The notes: generated from the letters alone by a model not told the origin. Counted from the first letter of the stretch, positions 47,926-61,385 are shown. The stretch is DNA of 64,000 nucleotides from Vespula vulgaris (GCF_905475345.1 NC_066586.1:12047900-12111899); one strand, 5' to 3'. Made by a program: numbers and translations.

Positions 47926-50246
47926 TTAGTATTGTTTATCTTAAAATATATTATCTTATAATATTTTATAAATAATAACATAATATAGTATTTGAGGAAA
48001 TTTACTTAGTTACTATACGGTTATGAAATTTTAGTTAAGAATACTCGACTTCATTTTATCCGAGAGAAACGAAGAATGAGGAAAAAGAAAAAAAGATAGA
48101 GATAGAGAGACAGGCAGACAGGGAAGGAGTGAGTTCCCGTTGCCGAGTCCACGTACGTACGACCCTTTTTTCTCCCCGTTTCCAGTTGGAAAGTATACAC
48201 TCTTAACAATGAAACTGTTTACCGAGATACTCCACAAATCGCCGCTTTTCCGTCGTGTCGACTGTCGAGCTTCTTACAGAACGCGTTAGTAATTTAAATT
48301 TATCCATTTACCCATTGACATTTCGCAAAAAAAAAAAAAGAGAGAAAGAAAAAAAATATTATAAATGTCTTGAAACATAAAATGATATTCAAAAGTAATA
48401 AGTATATTTATTTGAAATGATTTTCGAAGAACTCGTTCTTTCTTCTTTATTTTTAATGCACTTCTTGTTTTTCTATTATTAACTTATTTTATTATTCGAA
48501 AGATAAATAATATATTTATCGTATTAGTAACGTTGAGAAAGGTCGAAAGTTTTGAAAGTTAGAGATGCACAGAGACTGCGGTAGTTACTATTTTCTTCGT
48601 TTTTTCTCGGTTCGTAGATTCTTGTAACATTTGCATGGTGGCAATCCTTGTTTGTTTCGTGGATTCTTTTTAGATCTTTAAGAACAGAAAAAGGTAGAGG
48701 AAAAGGGAGATAAAGAAGAAAGAAAAGAAAAAGAAGAAAGAATATAGGAATGAGAGAGAGAGAGAGAGAGAGTGAGGTTGGAGGAAATGTAGATAAAGAA
48801 ATAGAATGTGGTATTTTGCAACAAAAAAGTAGAAAAACGAAAAACGTCACATGCAGAAAATCTTAATCTATGTGATGCTTTGTTTGTCTCGCAGAAAATT
48901 TTGCGTTCTTTCGTTTTACGCGTCCTCGAGAAAAAAAAAGAACTCAGAAAAGAAAAAAAAAGAAAGAATCCTTTATTATTTTTGTAGATTTTCACTCGGA
49001 GAGAAAATAATCTTTACTTCTCTTATCTTTCTTTTATTTTCTTTTTTCATTTTTTCTTTTATTTTTTTCATAGCTTTTGCGCGCTTTTCCAAGGTATACG
49101 TACTTAAACATTTTTTCTTTTTAATCGCGTTGAAGTGCATCCTACGTTTGTTTTTTCATGATCCCGAATGCACCTTTGTATGCACTGTTTTATGCAAGAC
49201 TTCTTATAGCTCGACAAGTAATTTTACGCGGGACTCGAGTGGAACTTTCGTTTGACTGAATTCGAAAGAGTTCTACATATTTCTCTCTCTCTCTTTCTTC
49301 TTATCCTCGTTTCCTTTTATTTTACAGATTGTTTAAGATTATTTCAATATCGTCGGTCCTTGGCGGATATTAATATTAATTAAAAATAACGTCAATTTAT
49401 TTCGATAAAATTTTATTTTTATCACAAACTTTACAAGCTTTCGGTACTATTTTAATTCTTTTTTTTTTTTAGAAATCCACGTAAATATGATATCTTTTTG
49501 TTGAAAATTAGCGAATTTTTTTAAAACTTAATTTTATTCCCGAAGACAATGTCCTCCATTAATTAATTCTTTTTTATCTTTATTTATTTTAACACATTCT
49601 TTACTACAAAAATTGTTATATAACAGATATAATATGTGCTCGAATTTTCTAATATTTGTAAATTTATATAAAAAGAAATTTATTGATGAAGAGGGATATC
49701 TGCTTTTTTATACAATTTATCGAGAATTGAGACATATTTGATGTTGAAAATCATGTGGATAGAAATTCGAAATATTTTTAATTTATTTATAATAAGAAAC
49801 GTCTTATAATGAAGATAAATATAATAAGATTAAATATCTTCTTTCACGAAAAATCATTATTTAATTAATACTTTAATATTCCGAAGATCGGATTTCTCAT
49901 GCTAAATTGAATCGCCTCAAGAATGCATGTATGGGTACAAAGTATAACAAAATGACGTGTCAAAGTTTCTGGAATGTATTCCTCATATATAAAGAATAAA
50001 AATAGGTCCTATCAACATGGGTCCGGAAATGCTTAATTTCTCAGTGATAAGACTTCCGAATATGATCTTACAATTAGTGCATTGTAATACGTCAAACCAT
50101 AAACGAAATGCATGGACGTGAATGTATTCATTTGTGTACATTGTCTCATCAATATAGCAGAATGAATAATACATAGATATTCAATACATAAACTCCAACA
50201 ACACCTAACAAGCTTTAAAGAAATTATTTGAATACACATTACCCCA
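47926..50246. other. Noncoding stretch
   Basis: (GA)n near 48,749-48,772 and several A/G- or T/C-rich tracts. The segment 49,920-50,246 may belong to the decayed DNA transposon described next (it contains GGGTCCGGAAATGCTTAATT, which resembles transposon flanking sequence). No intact gene. Confidence 0.4.
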
Positions 50247-50315
50247 GGAATTTGGAGCGCATTCGGAGTTGAGGCATGTATTTAGTCAGGTGGACATTTC
50301 GAATATTTCATGTAA
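50247..50315 (+). pseudogene. Decayed DDE-transposase C-terminus
   Basis: The frame 50271-50315 reads E-A-C-I-stop-S-G-G-H-F-E-Y-F-M-stop, very close to the C-terminal ACI..NGGHFE pattern of many insect DDE_3/Tc1-mariner-type transposases. The preceding residues N-L-E-R-I-R-S lie in another frame, so a frameshift and an internal stop are present. The catalytic region is absent. Identification rests on a short match and memory of the family. Confidence 0.4.
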
Positions 50316-50561
50316 GGGAATGTCAACAGAGTGTATCATAATTCCAGCATAATTGGATTTACATTAACATATATTATAAAATTATATATAATATGGAAGA
50401 AATATAATTGGGGTACACTATTATCATACTTGAACATTTTATAACTTGGAAATTAAACATTTCTAGACTTATGTCGATAGAACCTATATTTTTTCTTCTC
50501 TACATGCGAGGAATGATGTTTTTTTTTTTTTGAAGTTTTATCGTGAATTTTTGTTACACTA

Positions 50562-50562
<1 letters not shown>

Positions 50563-50598
<36 letters not shown>
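50563..50598. repeat. (GT)n-(TA)n microsatellite with TGTATG-type continuation
   Basis: GTGTGTG changes into a TA run, then into about 120 bases of degenerate GTATGTATGTACG units extending to about 50,720. Confidence 0.85.
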
Positions 50599-50601
<3 letters not shown>

Positions 50602-50719
50602 GGTATGTATGTACGAATATATCTATGTATGTATATATGCATATACGAATGTACGTACGTATATATATCTACGAACGTATGAATGTATGTATATATATGT
50701 ATTTACGTATATGTATATA

Positions 50720-51861
50720 CATGATCGATTTAATTGCTACGGTCGTTAAGGTCGAAGTGACCCTAAGAGGCTCTCGACGAATAGGGGAAGTCGAGATGCA
50801 ATACTCTCAATTCCAACATCAAATTTAATCATAATGCGAATATACTGAGATCGATTATGTTGTTCGATCAAACTTTCAACCTATTTCATTTTGTACTTAT
50901 TTCTATATGCAGAAATACGATCGGATCGAATGTATGCTAATGGGAATAAAATCATGGAATAGTATGTAACGTGAATGATGTTTTCCAGATGTATAAATAT
51001 TATCGAAAAATATTCCTTCTAACTTTTCTCGAAGTAGTACAACGAGTGAACAATACGAAACGATACGAGTATAACTGTACGAATGTAAACGACAGGACAA
51101 TACATTGAAAAGTCGTGCAGCGAATAAGCATAGAAGCTTCGGGCTAACATAATTAAATGATTTTTATTAAAAGTATAATACTTATCTACTTGGAGATTTA
51201 AATTCATAAATTTGAAAAAACACGTGTATTTGTAATACATAGTAATATAGTAAAATAAAATAAAATAATATAATATAATATAAATAATAAATAATATAAA
51301 ATATAGAAATAATAATATAATATAAAAACTATACATAGTAACATAATAAAATAATATCACATAAAGGATGTCATTAAAAGAATTTTTGTCAAAATGTAAA
51401 TAGAAAAATTTTAATATACTGTTATTAGATGGAATTAATTAGCAACGTTATTTATGAGACTTCTATTAATCTCATTATGGCAATCTTATCACGAATTTTA
51501 ATCCAGAGTTTTGGATGTATATAAAGATACTGAAATTCAGATTGTTGAGAAGAGTTTTAAGATACGTAGATCGAGATCTGTCGTTCAACGTTATTTACTG
51601 TTTTTTAAATCAGTTTAACATTATATATAATATATTCGACATTATTTAGAACGTGCAAACTAAACACGAGTTCAGGTTAAATAAAATTATTAATAAGATT
51701 TTATCGATGAACGTTTTAATCGATTATTCTTCTAAAATCGATTATTAATTATGTTTATGAAGGTTTGAAAAAAATACTAGTATAAAATGACTAGTAGTAA
51801 TAAAATTTGCGATATGTTTAATCTTGATTTTGAAAATAGAGAAAGAGAGAGACAAACAGAC

Positions 51862-51871
<10 letters not shown>
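50720..51871. other. Noncoding AT-rich stretch
   Basis: Includes low-complexity TAATA/AATAA sequence at about 51,240-51,360. No gene or structured RNA recognised. Confidence 0.4.

Positions 51872-51942
<71 letters not shown>
51872..51942. repeat. (GA)n microsatellite
   Basis: About 35 GA units preceded by GACA units. Confidence 0.95.
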
Positions 51943-51946
<4 letters not shown>

Positions 51947-52133
51947 TCTTAAGATCGAAGGTCACACATCGTCAACGTTTGGATCGAATATATGCATATG
52001 CGGAGTCTCGAGTACGAACACTCGACATATCGATGCTGCTCGTCGACCCCAACGACGGCTCTTTAAATTGAACGAACGTGTTCGATGTCGACGAGTAAAT
52101 GATCAGCATTGGATGGGACTGTGTTAGTTGACT

Positions 52134-52227
52134 GGCTGGCTGGCTGGCTGGCTGGTTGGTTGCTTGGTTGGTTGGTTGGTTGGTTGGTTGGTTGGTTGGT
52201 TGGTTCTGTACTTCGTCGAAGAGGAGT

Positions 52228-52292
<65 letters not shown>
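52134..52292. repeat. Compound microsatellite: (GGCT)n-(GGTT)n then (GA)n
   Basis: GGCT units pass into GGTT units (52,134-52,204), then 22 bases later a GA run of about 33 units (52,227-52,292). The long open frames here are repeat artefacts. Confidence 0.95.
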
Positions 52293-52294
<2 letters not shown>

Positions 52295-53018
52295 AAGGTA
52301 GAATGAGATAGAGATAGAAATAGAGAGAAAGAGATAAATAGACGTAGAGGAACAGCAGACGAGAAGGGGAGAATTCAAGGCGTTGGTGGGCCAGTCGAAG
52401 GCGCTTTTCAATACGAAAGTCGACATTCATCCGACCATCGAGAGGTATCGATGTCGTATAAACAATAACAGAAGCTAGCTTTTGGTGATACCTTGTCTAT
52501 TGAAGGTTTTAAGAATTTCTAAGCGACAGTAAATTGTTGAAGTTGCAGAATACACTTTCATCTTTCCTTTCGACAAAGACTTTTCTATTGTATATACAGG
52601 TGTTCTATTATATTTATTTCGATTACATATTTTACTTTCTCGTAAATTTATTATAAACATTTATTTTTCTATTTCGTTTCGTGATGTCGTTGGGATCGAT
52701 AGGATTTATTAACGACTTTTTATTTTGTTAATTTTTGATGAAAATGTGAAGAACGGATTGCTAATAAAACGCGAAAGGAAACATATTTTGACGAGGTCGT
52801 CAACATTCTGACGTTCGTTGCATTGTTCTGTTCACGTATGATGAAAGAAAAACTACCGATCCTCGATAAATCGTCGTTAATTGAAAGAACGCTTACGTTC
52901 TATGTACGTTCGGGCTATCAATGTCCTTTTTAAGGTCAGATTAAATTTATCTGACAATGATTCGTTATATTCGTTTATATTTAAAATTAAAACACTGTTG
53001 GAGACATTCTTTTCATTA
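52293..53018. other. Noncoding stretch
   Basis: Mixed composition at 52,330-52,460, then AT-rich. No gene recognised. Confidence 0.4.
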
Positions 53019-53643
53019 TATAAATGGTCGGATATTTAATTTGAGATATCTAAATATCTCTGTTATTTATGACTTTATGGAAAAAGTCCTTGAGAGAAAA
53101 TTACGCTATTTAAAGGGAAACACCTAAGAATAAGATAATTTTCTTTTCTCAAGGTTATTTTTTTAAAGGGATTTCGAGACAATTATTTCTTTTTTCTTTT
53201 GTTAAATAGTAACATATATTTTTTATCACGTTAGTCAATCTGTCTAATAATTCTGCATAAGAAAATATTAATTCGTTTATATAAAAATACTGTTTATTTA
53301 AGACATATTTTTTCTTTACAATTTCAATATTTTTAAGACCATATACAAATTTATTAAAACGTAGTAAGAGTAGTAGTGAGTATATAGTATTAGTAAGACA
53401 GTGATAGCTTCTTAATAATATCTAAATTAAAATATCTATTAAATTAATAATTTTTAGACACACGTGAAAATTAACGTGAGTTGATAGTTTTTATCTAATG
53501 CATTAAAAAACATATGATTTTATTTAAGGAAACAGTGATTATCTCGAAATCTCTTGCAAAAAATGACCTTGGAAAAGAATGATCTTATATGATAAATAAC
53601 AGAGATATTTAGCTGTTTCCATTTAAATGCCTCACTATGTATA
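53019..53643. mobile_element. Foldback-type TIR element, ~625 bp
   Basis: The 21-base CTAAATATCTCTGTTATTTAT at 53050-53070 is perfectly inverted at 53592-53612. A second inner arm pair (53141-53185 and 53536-53579) also matches well around a shared TTTCGAGA-type core. The left arm is about 55 bases longer, probably an insertion. No coding capacity. At its right edge another TATACAG terminus starts (53640-53646). Confidence 0.65.
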
Positions 53644-53970
53644 CAGTGCGTCTATAAAAAGATGTCATAAAAAATATACATGTTAAATCGTAAATTCAAT
53701 TATTATATTTATTTTCTTAATTTTCACTTACTGAACGATACATTGTTAGAACTGTATAGTTGCCACACCAAACGAGGATCCAAGATTCTAATGAAACTAT
53801 CCTATTTCCAAAGAGAGCTCACAGTTACAACCTTGTTAGAGCATGTACACATTCCAATTATAGTTCGTTTAAACCCTTGGAAGCTGGGTAAACGTATCCT
53901 GTTATTATACATGTATGCATGTATGTCTATCGAAAATCTATAATATATTCACACGATTTTTTATTATATC
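53640..53970. other. Possible adjoining element starting TATACAGTGCGTC
   Basis: TATACAGTGCGTCTATAAAAAG begins at the edge of the foldback element and resembles the TATACAG tips at 22087 and 60540. No right terminus was found. The following ~260 bases are of higher complexity, with an 87-codon open frame lacking recognisable homology. Confidence 0.3.
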
Positions 53971-56285
53971 AAAATGTTATTTAATTTTTATAGCTTTGAC
54001 CTGCGGTTATTGAATTCTATTGAACTTTATTAATTTTAATTTTATTTAAGCCAATTATATAATTGATCATTGAATTTTATTAAAATTAATTTCTCTTAAG
54101 ATAATCATATAATCGTTTATTTAATATTATTAAATATAATTTTATTTAAGCTCTTATACTCGTCATAATTCTTTTATCGTTTGAAAAAAGAAGAAGTATA
54201 TAAATTTTCGTTAAAAGAGAAAAATTCTGCTTTCGTGATTTTGAGTTATAAATTTTTCCTACCTTCCAAATGGAAGGTACTCGTATCGAAGATACGCGGA
54301 ACGAAAAGTAACGCGTTTCTGTACACACAGATATACTACCCTATACTTAGATTGTGTGTGTGTGTCTTACCTTCGTAATGTTACGCTTCCGAAGATTTAA
54401 GTACCACTTAAGTTTCACTGCATTCTCGATCTTGTTGACGCGTTTGTATTTAACCACACATACATGTCTGCAACATGATACGCATACTCGAGTTACTTGT
54501 AGATTTTCTGTTGACATACTAGTACACGGAAAACAGTTTGCTTTCCTTGAATAGTTTCGTCGGAGATGTTATCATTGAAATTTTCTTGTAATTACTTAAC
54601 GTCATAATTTATACATTTATGCAGATTGAATCTTACGTTTGTTAGAAAGAGAGAAAAAAGAAAAAAAAACATGCTAATTAGTTTATTTCGTGTAACCTTT
54701 CAATATATCTCAATAAAAACGCACGCGAAACGTGTATTCTTTTGTAATCGAAGGTTCGTTACGGTTAACCTAATCTTTACGTACATATATGTACATACAT
54801 ATATACATACATACATAATATACACACACATATATATATATATATATGTATACATATCGGAAGATCGTGAATATTATATGGAAAATAGAAGAAAGAAAAA
54901 AATAGAAAAAAGGAAGAGAAAAGAGAGGAAATGAAAAGAAAAGAAAAGAAAAGAAAGTTATACGGTGAAACGATTTAGTTCGGTCGATAAGCTAACATCG
55001 TCAGAGTATGCTCGATCTAGTGTAAACGATAAATTGCCGCTATCGTTATAAACCGTAACAATTAATTCCGTAATTCGCATAGTCGCCGAGGTAAAGCTCT
55101 AATTTATTAGGTCGAATTCTAGCATCGAATGTCATCACCATCGAAGATAGATCCATGCATCGTGCGCTATAGGTCATTGACATCAAAATCTACGATCGAT
55201 TCAACGGGACAAACAAGGGGTTCTCGTGTAAATAAAATCGAGTAGATCGGACAGATTAATAAGATACTCGTAAAATTGAATAGAATATATACGATCGTTT
55301 ATTATCTTTTCTAATTATCCTAAAAATACTTAACGAATAAATGATATCATAAAAATAATCGGATGAATGTTTTTACGTATTTCATAATTAGAGTCGAACT
55401 AAAGCACGAGAATAAAAAAAAAAACAAAATAGAAAATTCTATTTTTCAAATTTAATAACGGAGATAAACGTAAAAGAGAAATTTTCGATATTAATGCGAA
55501 CGATCCATATCTATCTAGTTTTACGCAAGTCTTTAACCAGTTTTATGCAATTTTTCGGCATTCATTTTGATTTGACTTCCGTATTTTCGAGAGGCTCTCC
55601 CAGCTGTGAAGTTTGGTGAATGGCTATGGTTCATAAGGTCGTATCGTATAAAACGATAAGTCGGGATAATCCACGTTTAACACTTATTAAGGAAACGAGA
55701 GGGAAATTGGGATTTCTATAGTAATCCAATAACCATCATGGAGGAAATCGATGTGTGCCCTCTCGATCCAAGAGAACGTTGCGAGTATCGTTGATATGAG
55801 TTGCTTCGAAGAAGATATTCCAGTCCTCTCTTTTCGACTCTTTTCTCTCTCTCTCTCTCTCTTTTTTTTGTAGCAGATTTTTTAAATGACATAAACGTAT
55901 CACGACACTATATGACATTATTTTTTACAACTCGTTTTTCGTCAGAAATTTTTCTACAGAGAATCGTCCCTTTATTCTCTTGATATTGGATAGACTCTAG
56001 AAAAGTTGGAACGCGACGATAAATTCTTTCCCTCTTTCGCCGTAAAAGATCACATTTTCTCTCTCTCTCTCTCTCTCTTTATCATTTTCGTAAGCATCTC
56101 TTCAGCACGCAGTGCTATCAAAAGCCATTCCGTTGTAACACGATGGTAATTTGACGATAACGAGTTTGTAACATAAAAAAGCGACCGAACCTTGTCCGAC
56201 GAACTTTGAGATTGGATAATGTTTTAGGGGGATGAAAAGGACCGATATGGTTGTAGTAAACATGAGAAAGAAGGTATAGCGTGCT
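53971..56285. other. Noncoding stretch
   Basis: AT-rich, with short CATA/TACA repeats near 54,781-54,850 and GC-richer unique sequence at about 54,960-55,260. CT runs lie near 55,846-55,862 and 56,059-56,079. No gene recognised. Confidence 0.4.

Positions 56286-56335
<50 letters not shown>
56286..56335. repeat. (GA)n microsatellite
   Basis: Two GA blocks separated by GAAA. Confidence 0.9.
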
Positions 56336-56338
<3 letters not shown>

Positions 56339-58179
56339 AGATGGCAAAACGATACCATTTACGTCGATTAATTTTCACTGAAAATTTTCTGTCGATTCAT
56401 ACTACGTCTATTAAAAAACTAAACGTTATTTCATAGTATATGTAAACTGAAAGTTTAAATGGAAAGAGAAGTACGGCGAACAGCTGTGCTTCTCCATATT
56501 AAAAATCGAAAACCAGAAATTTGTTCAATAAAACTTTCGCTCATGTTCTATTTTGAATTGTTTTATCTTATAATCGTTAGAAATAAATATTTCTCGTTTC
56601 ATTTGGAAAAAATTTATAAAAGAATTTATTTACAAGTTGTATCATCTAACTTGACCATTTTGTACCTCCGTTGTTTATAGACAAGGATATGTCTCGCAGT
56701 ATATTTTTTTTCTCAAGATTATTTTTATTTTTATTTATTTGGAGATATCAAAGTTATCGTTTTTTGTTCTTCTTTCATACGGTATAATTTTGTTATTACA
56801 TCATGATAACTCATCTGAAAAATAAATTCTCGTAAGATATTACGATATTTTTATAATATAGCGAGCATGATTTTGATTTAAAGAAATCATTTTCGAATAG
56901 GAAAAATGTAGAGATTTTCAACTTCTGTACTAATATATATTAAATAGATATATATAGAAAAAAAAATTTTAGTTGTACGTTAGCATCAAGTATTTCATAA
57001 ATTATAGTAAATGTTTGATATATTCTTGTAACATTAAAAATGATCTACAAAGTAACAAATAAATTTTATTATATTAACAAGATAAAAGCTTTTAAAGTCA
57101 GATATATTTTATTGCGTTTTCATTCAAATAAAATAGTAAATGCGACCAATTAAGGATACGTAGATATTCGATTGAAAGATGCTGACTAAATATTTCATTT
57201 ATCGTTGGTGTATATACATGGCTTACATGCAGTAGGAACTAGATTCGGTACATCCTAATTTGATGACGTGGAGGAAACTCGTGATTTGCTTACATCATCG
57301 GTGTGATACATTTTAGAAGGGAAGTCAATTAATACGGATTAACTGAGTTAGAATTTCGAGCGTGCTCATTACAGTAGATCCTCTATTATCCAAATGTATC
57401 GCTATTTAAACGTACTATTACCCTGATAATCTATATTCGCATAGAATATTATATTTCATTAGAGATAATATTGAGATTACTCTGTATAGATTCATGAGTT
57501 TTAACACTCTTCTAAGTTAATATATTTATTAAAAAATACAGAAACAAAAAGAGAAAAACCCATTAAAAAGAAAAGAGAAAGGGAGAAAAAAATAAGAAAA
57601 ACGTAATAATGTAAAATGGTCAGAAATAAGTAACGTAAGTTTTCCTGAACATTTTACATTCTTGTTAGTAGAGTAGAAAAACTTTTAATGATGTACACGA
57701 TTCGAAATTAGTGTTTTAAAGGAAATTTATTTTGTATTAAGAAACTACTTTTTTTGATTCATCAACTAAAAATACATTACAATCCATTGGTACTCGTGAT
57801 AATACGATGTAGCGAATAGAGATGAGCATATCGCTTTTCCATGCCTACGGCACCGATAGATTTGCGTAACGTCGCCCGTGTCTTTCCACATACGTTTCGG
57901 ACGCATATGCGTTATCCGTTATCATCGTTTCCCTTCATGGCAATTTCTGTGATGTATGATCGCACTCTCACGCGTCGCTCTCCAACGTTCGTTGGTAGAA
58001 ACGCCGAAGCCAAAAAATCTATTTTTATGGTGCGACGATCTATCGTCATAGAAATCTAGTAGCTCTATGAAATCGAACTACCATAGGTATATTATTATCG
58101 ACGTGACAAAATGAAAAATATCGTGCATGAATTCATTCGAGAAATAACTTGCGATCGTAAAAGTTAACGCTTTGTAAAC

Positions 58180-58181
<2 letters not shown>
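56336..58181. other. Noncoding stretch with one GC-rich island
   Basis: The island 57,836-58,060 is open for 72 codons but has no recognisable protein similarity. Otherwise AT-rich. Confidence 0.4.

Positions 58182-58250
<69 letters not shown>
58182..58250. repeat. (TTA)n microsatellite
   Basis: About 23 uninterrupted TTA/ATT triplets. Confidence 0.97.
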
Positions 58251-58251
<1 letters not shown>

Positions 58252-60539
58252 AAGAGACAAAATCGTTTAATGTGGTAAATACAAGATAACTTGTAATATT
58301 ATAACTATACTGTACTATATTAATAAGATAATATTAAATATAGTAGTATTATCTAATATATAATAATATATTATATGATTAGTATAATTTAAAATAATTT
58401 GAACATATAATATAATAATTATATTACTAGATAATGATTATAGATATTAGATATAGATTATAGATGTTAGATAATATATCTATACTCTTTTCTAATATAC
58501 TATAATAATTGTAAGTAACTACTTATATATCGAATACGAACTAACAATTAATTTCGTAGCGAAAAAATGGAATAGAATTTAATTTAAAATACAGATGCGT
58601 GAGCGCGCGTCATAAAAACATGTCTACGTGTTTAACCAGTTAAAAGACATGTTAAGATCGACATTATCGATATTGGTAATGCCTTTTCCAATCTATTAAC
58701 AAACTGTTATCGCATTATTGTAATTTTTCGTTTACGTTATTCTCTTTTTCATGAAATTCACAATTGTAATTCAGATTCGAAAAAAGATCAGAGAGTACGT
58801 TTAATTATAATAAAATTGCTCTACCAAATGGAGGTACACACACAGGTAGCTTTTATTAAATTTATAATTGCGAGAGAAAGCTTTACGCGTGCGCCACAAA
58901 TATTTCACCTATGCTGCCAACAAATGCTGCGACCAGTTTCGAAATAAAGTAAATAGGTGAATGTCTCTCATATAACATGCCTCGTAACGCGTAAAATTTC
59001 GCGAAAGGAAAATCATTCGTATAAATAGAAGGAAACTTTTGTCGTGATTAGTTGTATAACATTGAGTCAAACTTCGATTATATCGTCAAAATTTGATACC
59101 AACCATTTATTAGAATACACACACACATACACAGATCGTTTAATTGCTTTACGTACGAATAAATCTTTATTATTAAAATTAATTTAACGTTAATCGTTAT
59201 AATAAAAATTAAATTAATCGTTACAAAATTGATCATCACAGGCACTTCATTTATCGAATCATTTCATCATCATTTCTATCACATTAAATCACATTTTATC
59301 ACAATATTTCTTATTTTCGCAATATCATTTTCAAGGAAAAAGGATCGCTATAAAAAGAAAGGAGCTTTGGCAATATCTTTTGCAACGCGACCATGTCTAG
59401 GTTTACCCGACTTTCAGTCGAGACGACGCCGGTCCCATGGGGTTTTAGTTTCTAATCCATCAATGGCGAAAGAGCCGAAGAGTACCGATATTTCTCGTCT
59501 CACGTAGAGTCATCTTTCGTTATCACGTTGCGATATAATCGTCAACGTTGGAGATACGCTTTCATTTGGGATAAATTCATCCTATATCTTTCTCTTTCTC
59601 TTCCTCTCTCTCTCTCTCTCTTTCTCTCTCTCTGATACTCTGATACCATCACCCCTCTAATCGATAACACATCTCCGTGCGTAGGTAATGCATCGTATAT
59701 GTATGAACGTACACACTTGCGTATATCAACGTTTACGTACGTGTATCATACATATAACAGTGTTCGCGAATACGGGTGGATCAATCCGGATTAATTGAGT
59801 TACAGTCCGTGGTTTTGTGGGCGGCTAACGACCACAGGAATATATCCGCGGCTTCCAAGCTAGGTTTGTGGACTTCTCTAATACGAAAGGTTGCCACCTT
59901 TGGCGTCATTCCTACTACAGGGGATATTCTTGCCAGCTACGATTCACCCAGTACGAACTCTACAACGTTCTAAGCAGGATATTTGGAAGTTGAAAAAGAG
60001 ATTGAAACAGAATTCGATTGCTTTGATGGATTTACGTGATTACTTTCTTTCTTTCTTTCTTTTTTTTTTCTTCTTCTTTTTGATAATAATGAAAAAGGAA
60101 AGATCGTTTATTCGATGAAAAAATAAAGAAAGAGTTCATCTTTTTATTTTTTAAATATTATTTATTATACTCATTTCTCTGCGATGTTATTTTATAATGT
60201 TCTTTACGGTATAACAGTTTAAAGATGTATATGTATGTATTTTTTTTTTATTTAATTTTATTTTTTTGGTTATAAAATGAATTGTTAGTTTATGACCGAG
60301 GATTAAAGCTTTTCTTTTATATTTTCTTTTCACATCGGTCAGAATTATTTCCGCACGTAAAACGGTTGACGTACTTTTAAATTATTGCCTGGAAACCTAA
60401 CTTTTACGAATCAAGCACATGAAGATACATCTTTTATTTATATTTTCGATGCATCATAAAAGTAAAAGTGTAGATAAAAAGTGGAAGTACCATGCTGAAA
60501 ATATCTCGGACTTTGACGAGGAAAAGATCGTTTGGCAGA
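58251..60539. other. Noncoding stretch
   Basis: AT-rich to about 58,560. GC-richer islands at about 59,385-59,520 and 59,760-59,975 show no recognised coding exon. (CT)n near 59,603-59,632. Confidence 0.4.
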
Positions 60540-60941
60540 TATACAGGGTGTTCCGCACCAAAATATCTCACCTATCTATTATAGAAAAATCTATAGTAAT
60601 GAAAATAAGTTCCGCACTAATTAAATCATTTTAGAATCCGAGATCGTTTCAAGGTTATACTATTATACACGGAAAAATGCATGATAATGTTAGTTATAAC
60701 ATATGCCAAAAAGGAAAGAATATATATACGAAAAAAAAAGAAAATGGATGCCGTTGACGTTTATAAAACAAATTTTCCGTCTAGTTCGCTTTTTGAAAGT
60801 ATTTAAATTACGTTAGAAATATTTTTCGTATTGTTATAATACAAATAAGCTTTTAAGAGCATTTGAGTGATTTGTTTTAGGCGAGATGCTTCTTACGTAG
60901 AAATCATTCGTATTATTTAAGGTTATGTATCACCTTCTATA
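60540..60941 (+). mobile_element. TIR element remnant (TATACAG family), ~400 bp
   Basis: The left tip TATACAGGGTGTTCCGCACC is a well-preserved terminus. The proposed right end, CACCTTCTATA at 60931-60941, is a degraded inverse of it. The interior shares TTTTGAAAGTATTTAAATTAC with the P5cr intron element. No coding capacity. Confidence 0.5.
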
Positions 60942-61112
60942 ATTCGAAAATGTAAAATAAAAATTTATTCGTTGGATTGGGCCGGATCGTCGATGTTCTT
61001 AATATACCAACCCAGCGAAAATCGAGAACCGGTGGTATTTACGAAATAAAGTTTCTTTCCGTGGCCGGCTTATGGATATCGGGAAAGGAATCCGTAGAAA
61101 GTACACTACAGC

Positions 61113-61125
61113 ATCGCGCCATCTT
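61113..61125 (-). promoter_or_regulatory. CTCF-like core AGATGGCGC
   Basis: The minus strand reads AAAGATGGCGCGA, containing the insect CTCF core AGATGGCGC, but the upstream half of the motif is poor. It lies in a GC-richer patch at 61,010-61,220. Confidence 0.25.
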
Positions 61126-61210
61126 TATGCATCTCTATCCGTGTGACTAACTTCACAATTTCCTACTCTCTCTCTTTCGCTCCGTACTTCACGTTGATCG
61201 TGCACTGACC

Positions 61211-61234
61211 TCTCTTTCTCTCTTTCTCTCTCTC

Positions 61235-61283
<49 letters not shown>
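61211..61283. repeat. Compound (TC)n-(TG)n-(TA)n microsatellite
   Basis: Three dinucleotide runs adjoin in order TC, TG, TA, as expected from progressive slippage and transition. Confidence 0.9.
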
Positions 61284-61289
<6 letters not shown>

Positions 61290-61385
61290 TATGTATATAT
61301 AAATCTTTTATAGCTTTATAGCATGTTTTATAGATAATATTTATATAAATCTTTTAAAGCTTTATAGCATGTTTTATAGCCAATA
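61284..61385 (+). repeat. Tandem duplication of a ~46-base unit
   Basis: AAATCTTTTATAGCTTTATA, GCATGTTTTATAG and ATAATATTTATAT occur twice in direct tandem. A diverged third relative (AAAGTCTTTTAGCCTGATGT) lies at about 61,752-61,771. Confidence 0.75.

Noticed and set aside
51777..52430. Open frames rich in Arg-Glu, Leu-Ser, Trp-Leu-Val-Gly or Gln-Pro-Thr-Asn repeats
   Set aside because: They are translations of GA/CT and GGTT/GGCT microsatellites, open only because the repeats contain no stops.
53680..53943. 87-codon open frame next to the foldback element
   Set aside because: No recognisable transposase or host domain in either strand; kept only as an uninterpreted patch.
57841..58059. 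72-codon frame in a GC-rich island
   Set aside because: No domain resemblance and no convincing splice sites; more likely a noncoding island.
58078..58260. Poly-isoleucine frame
   Set aside because: Direct translation of the TTA repeat.
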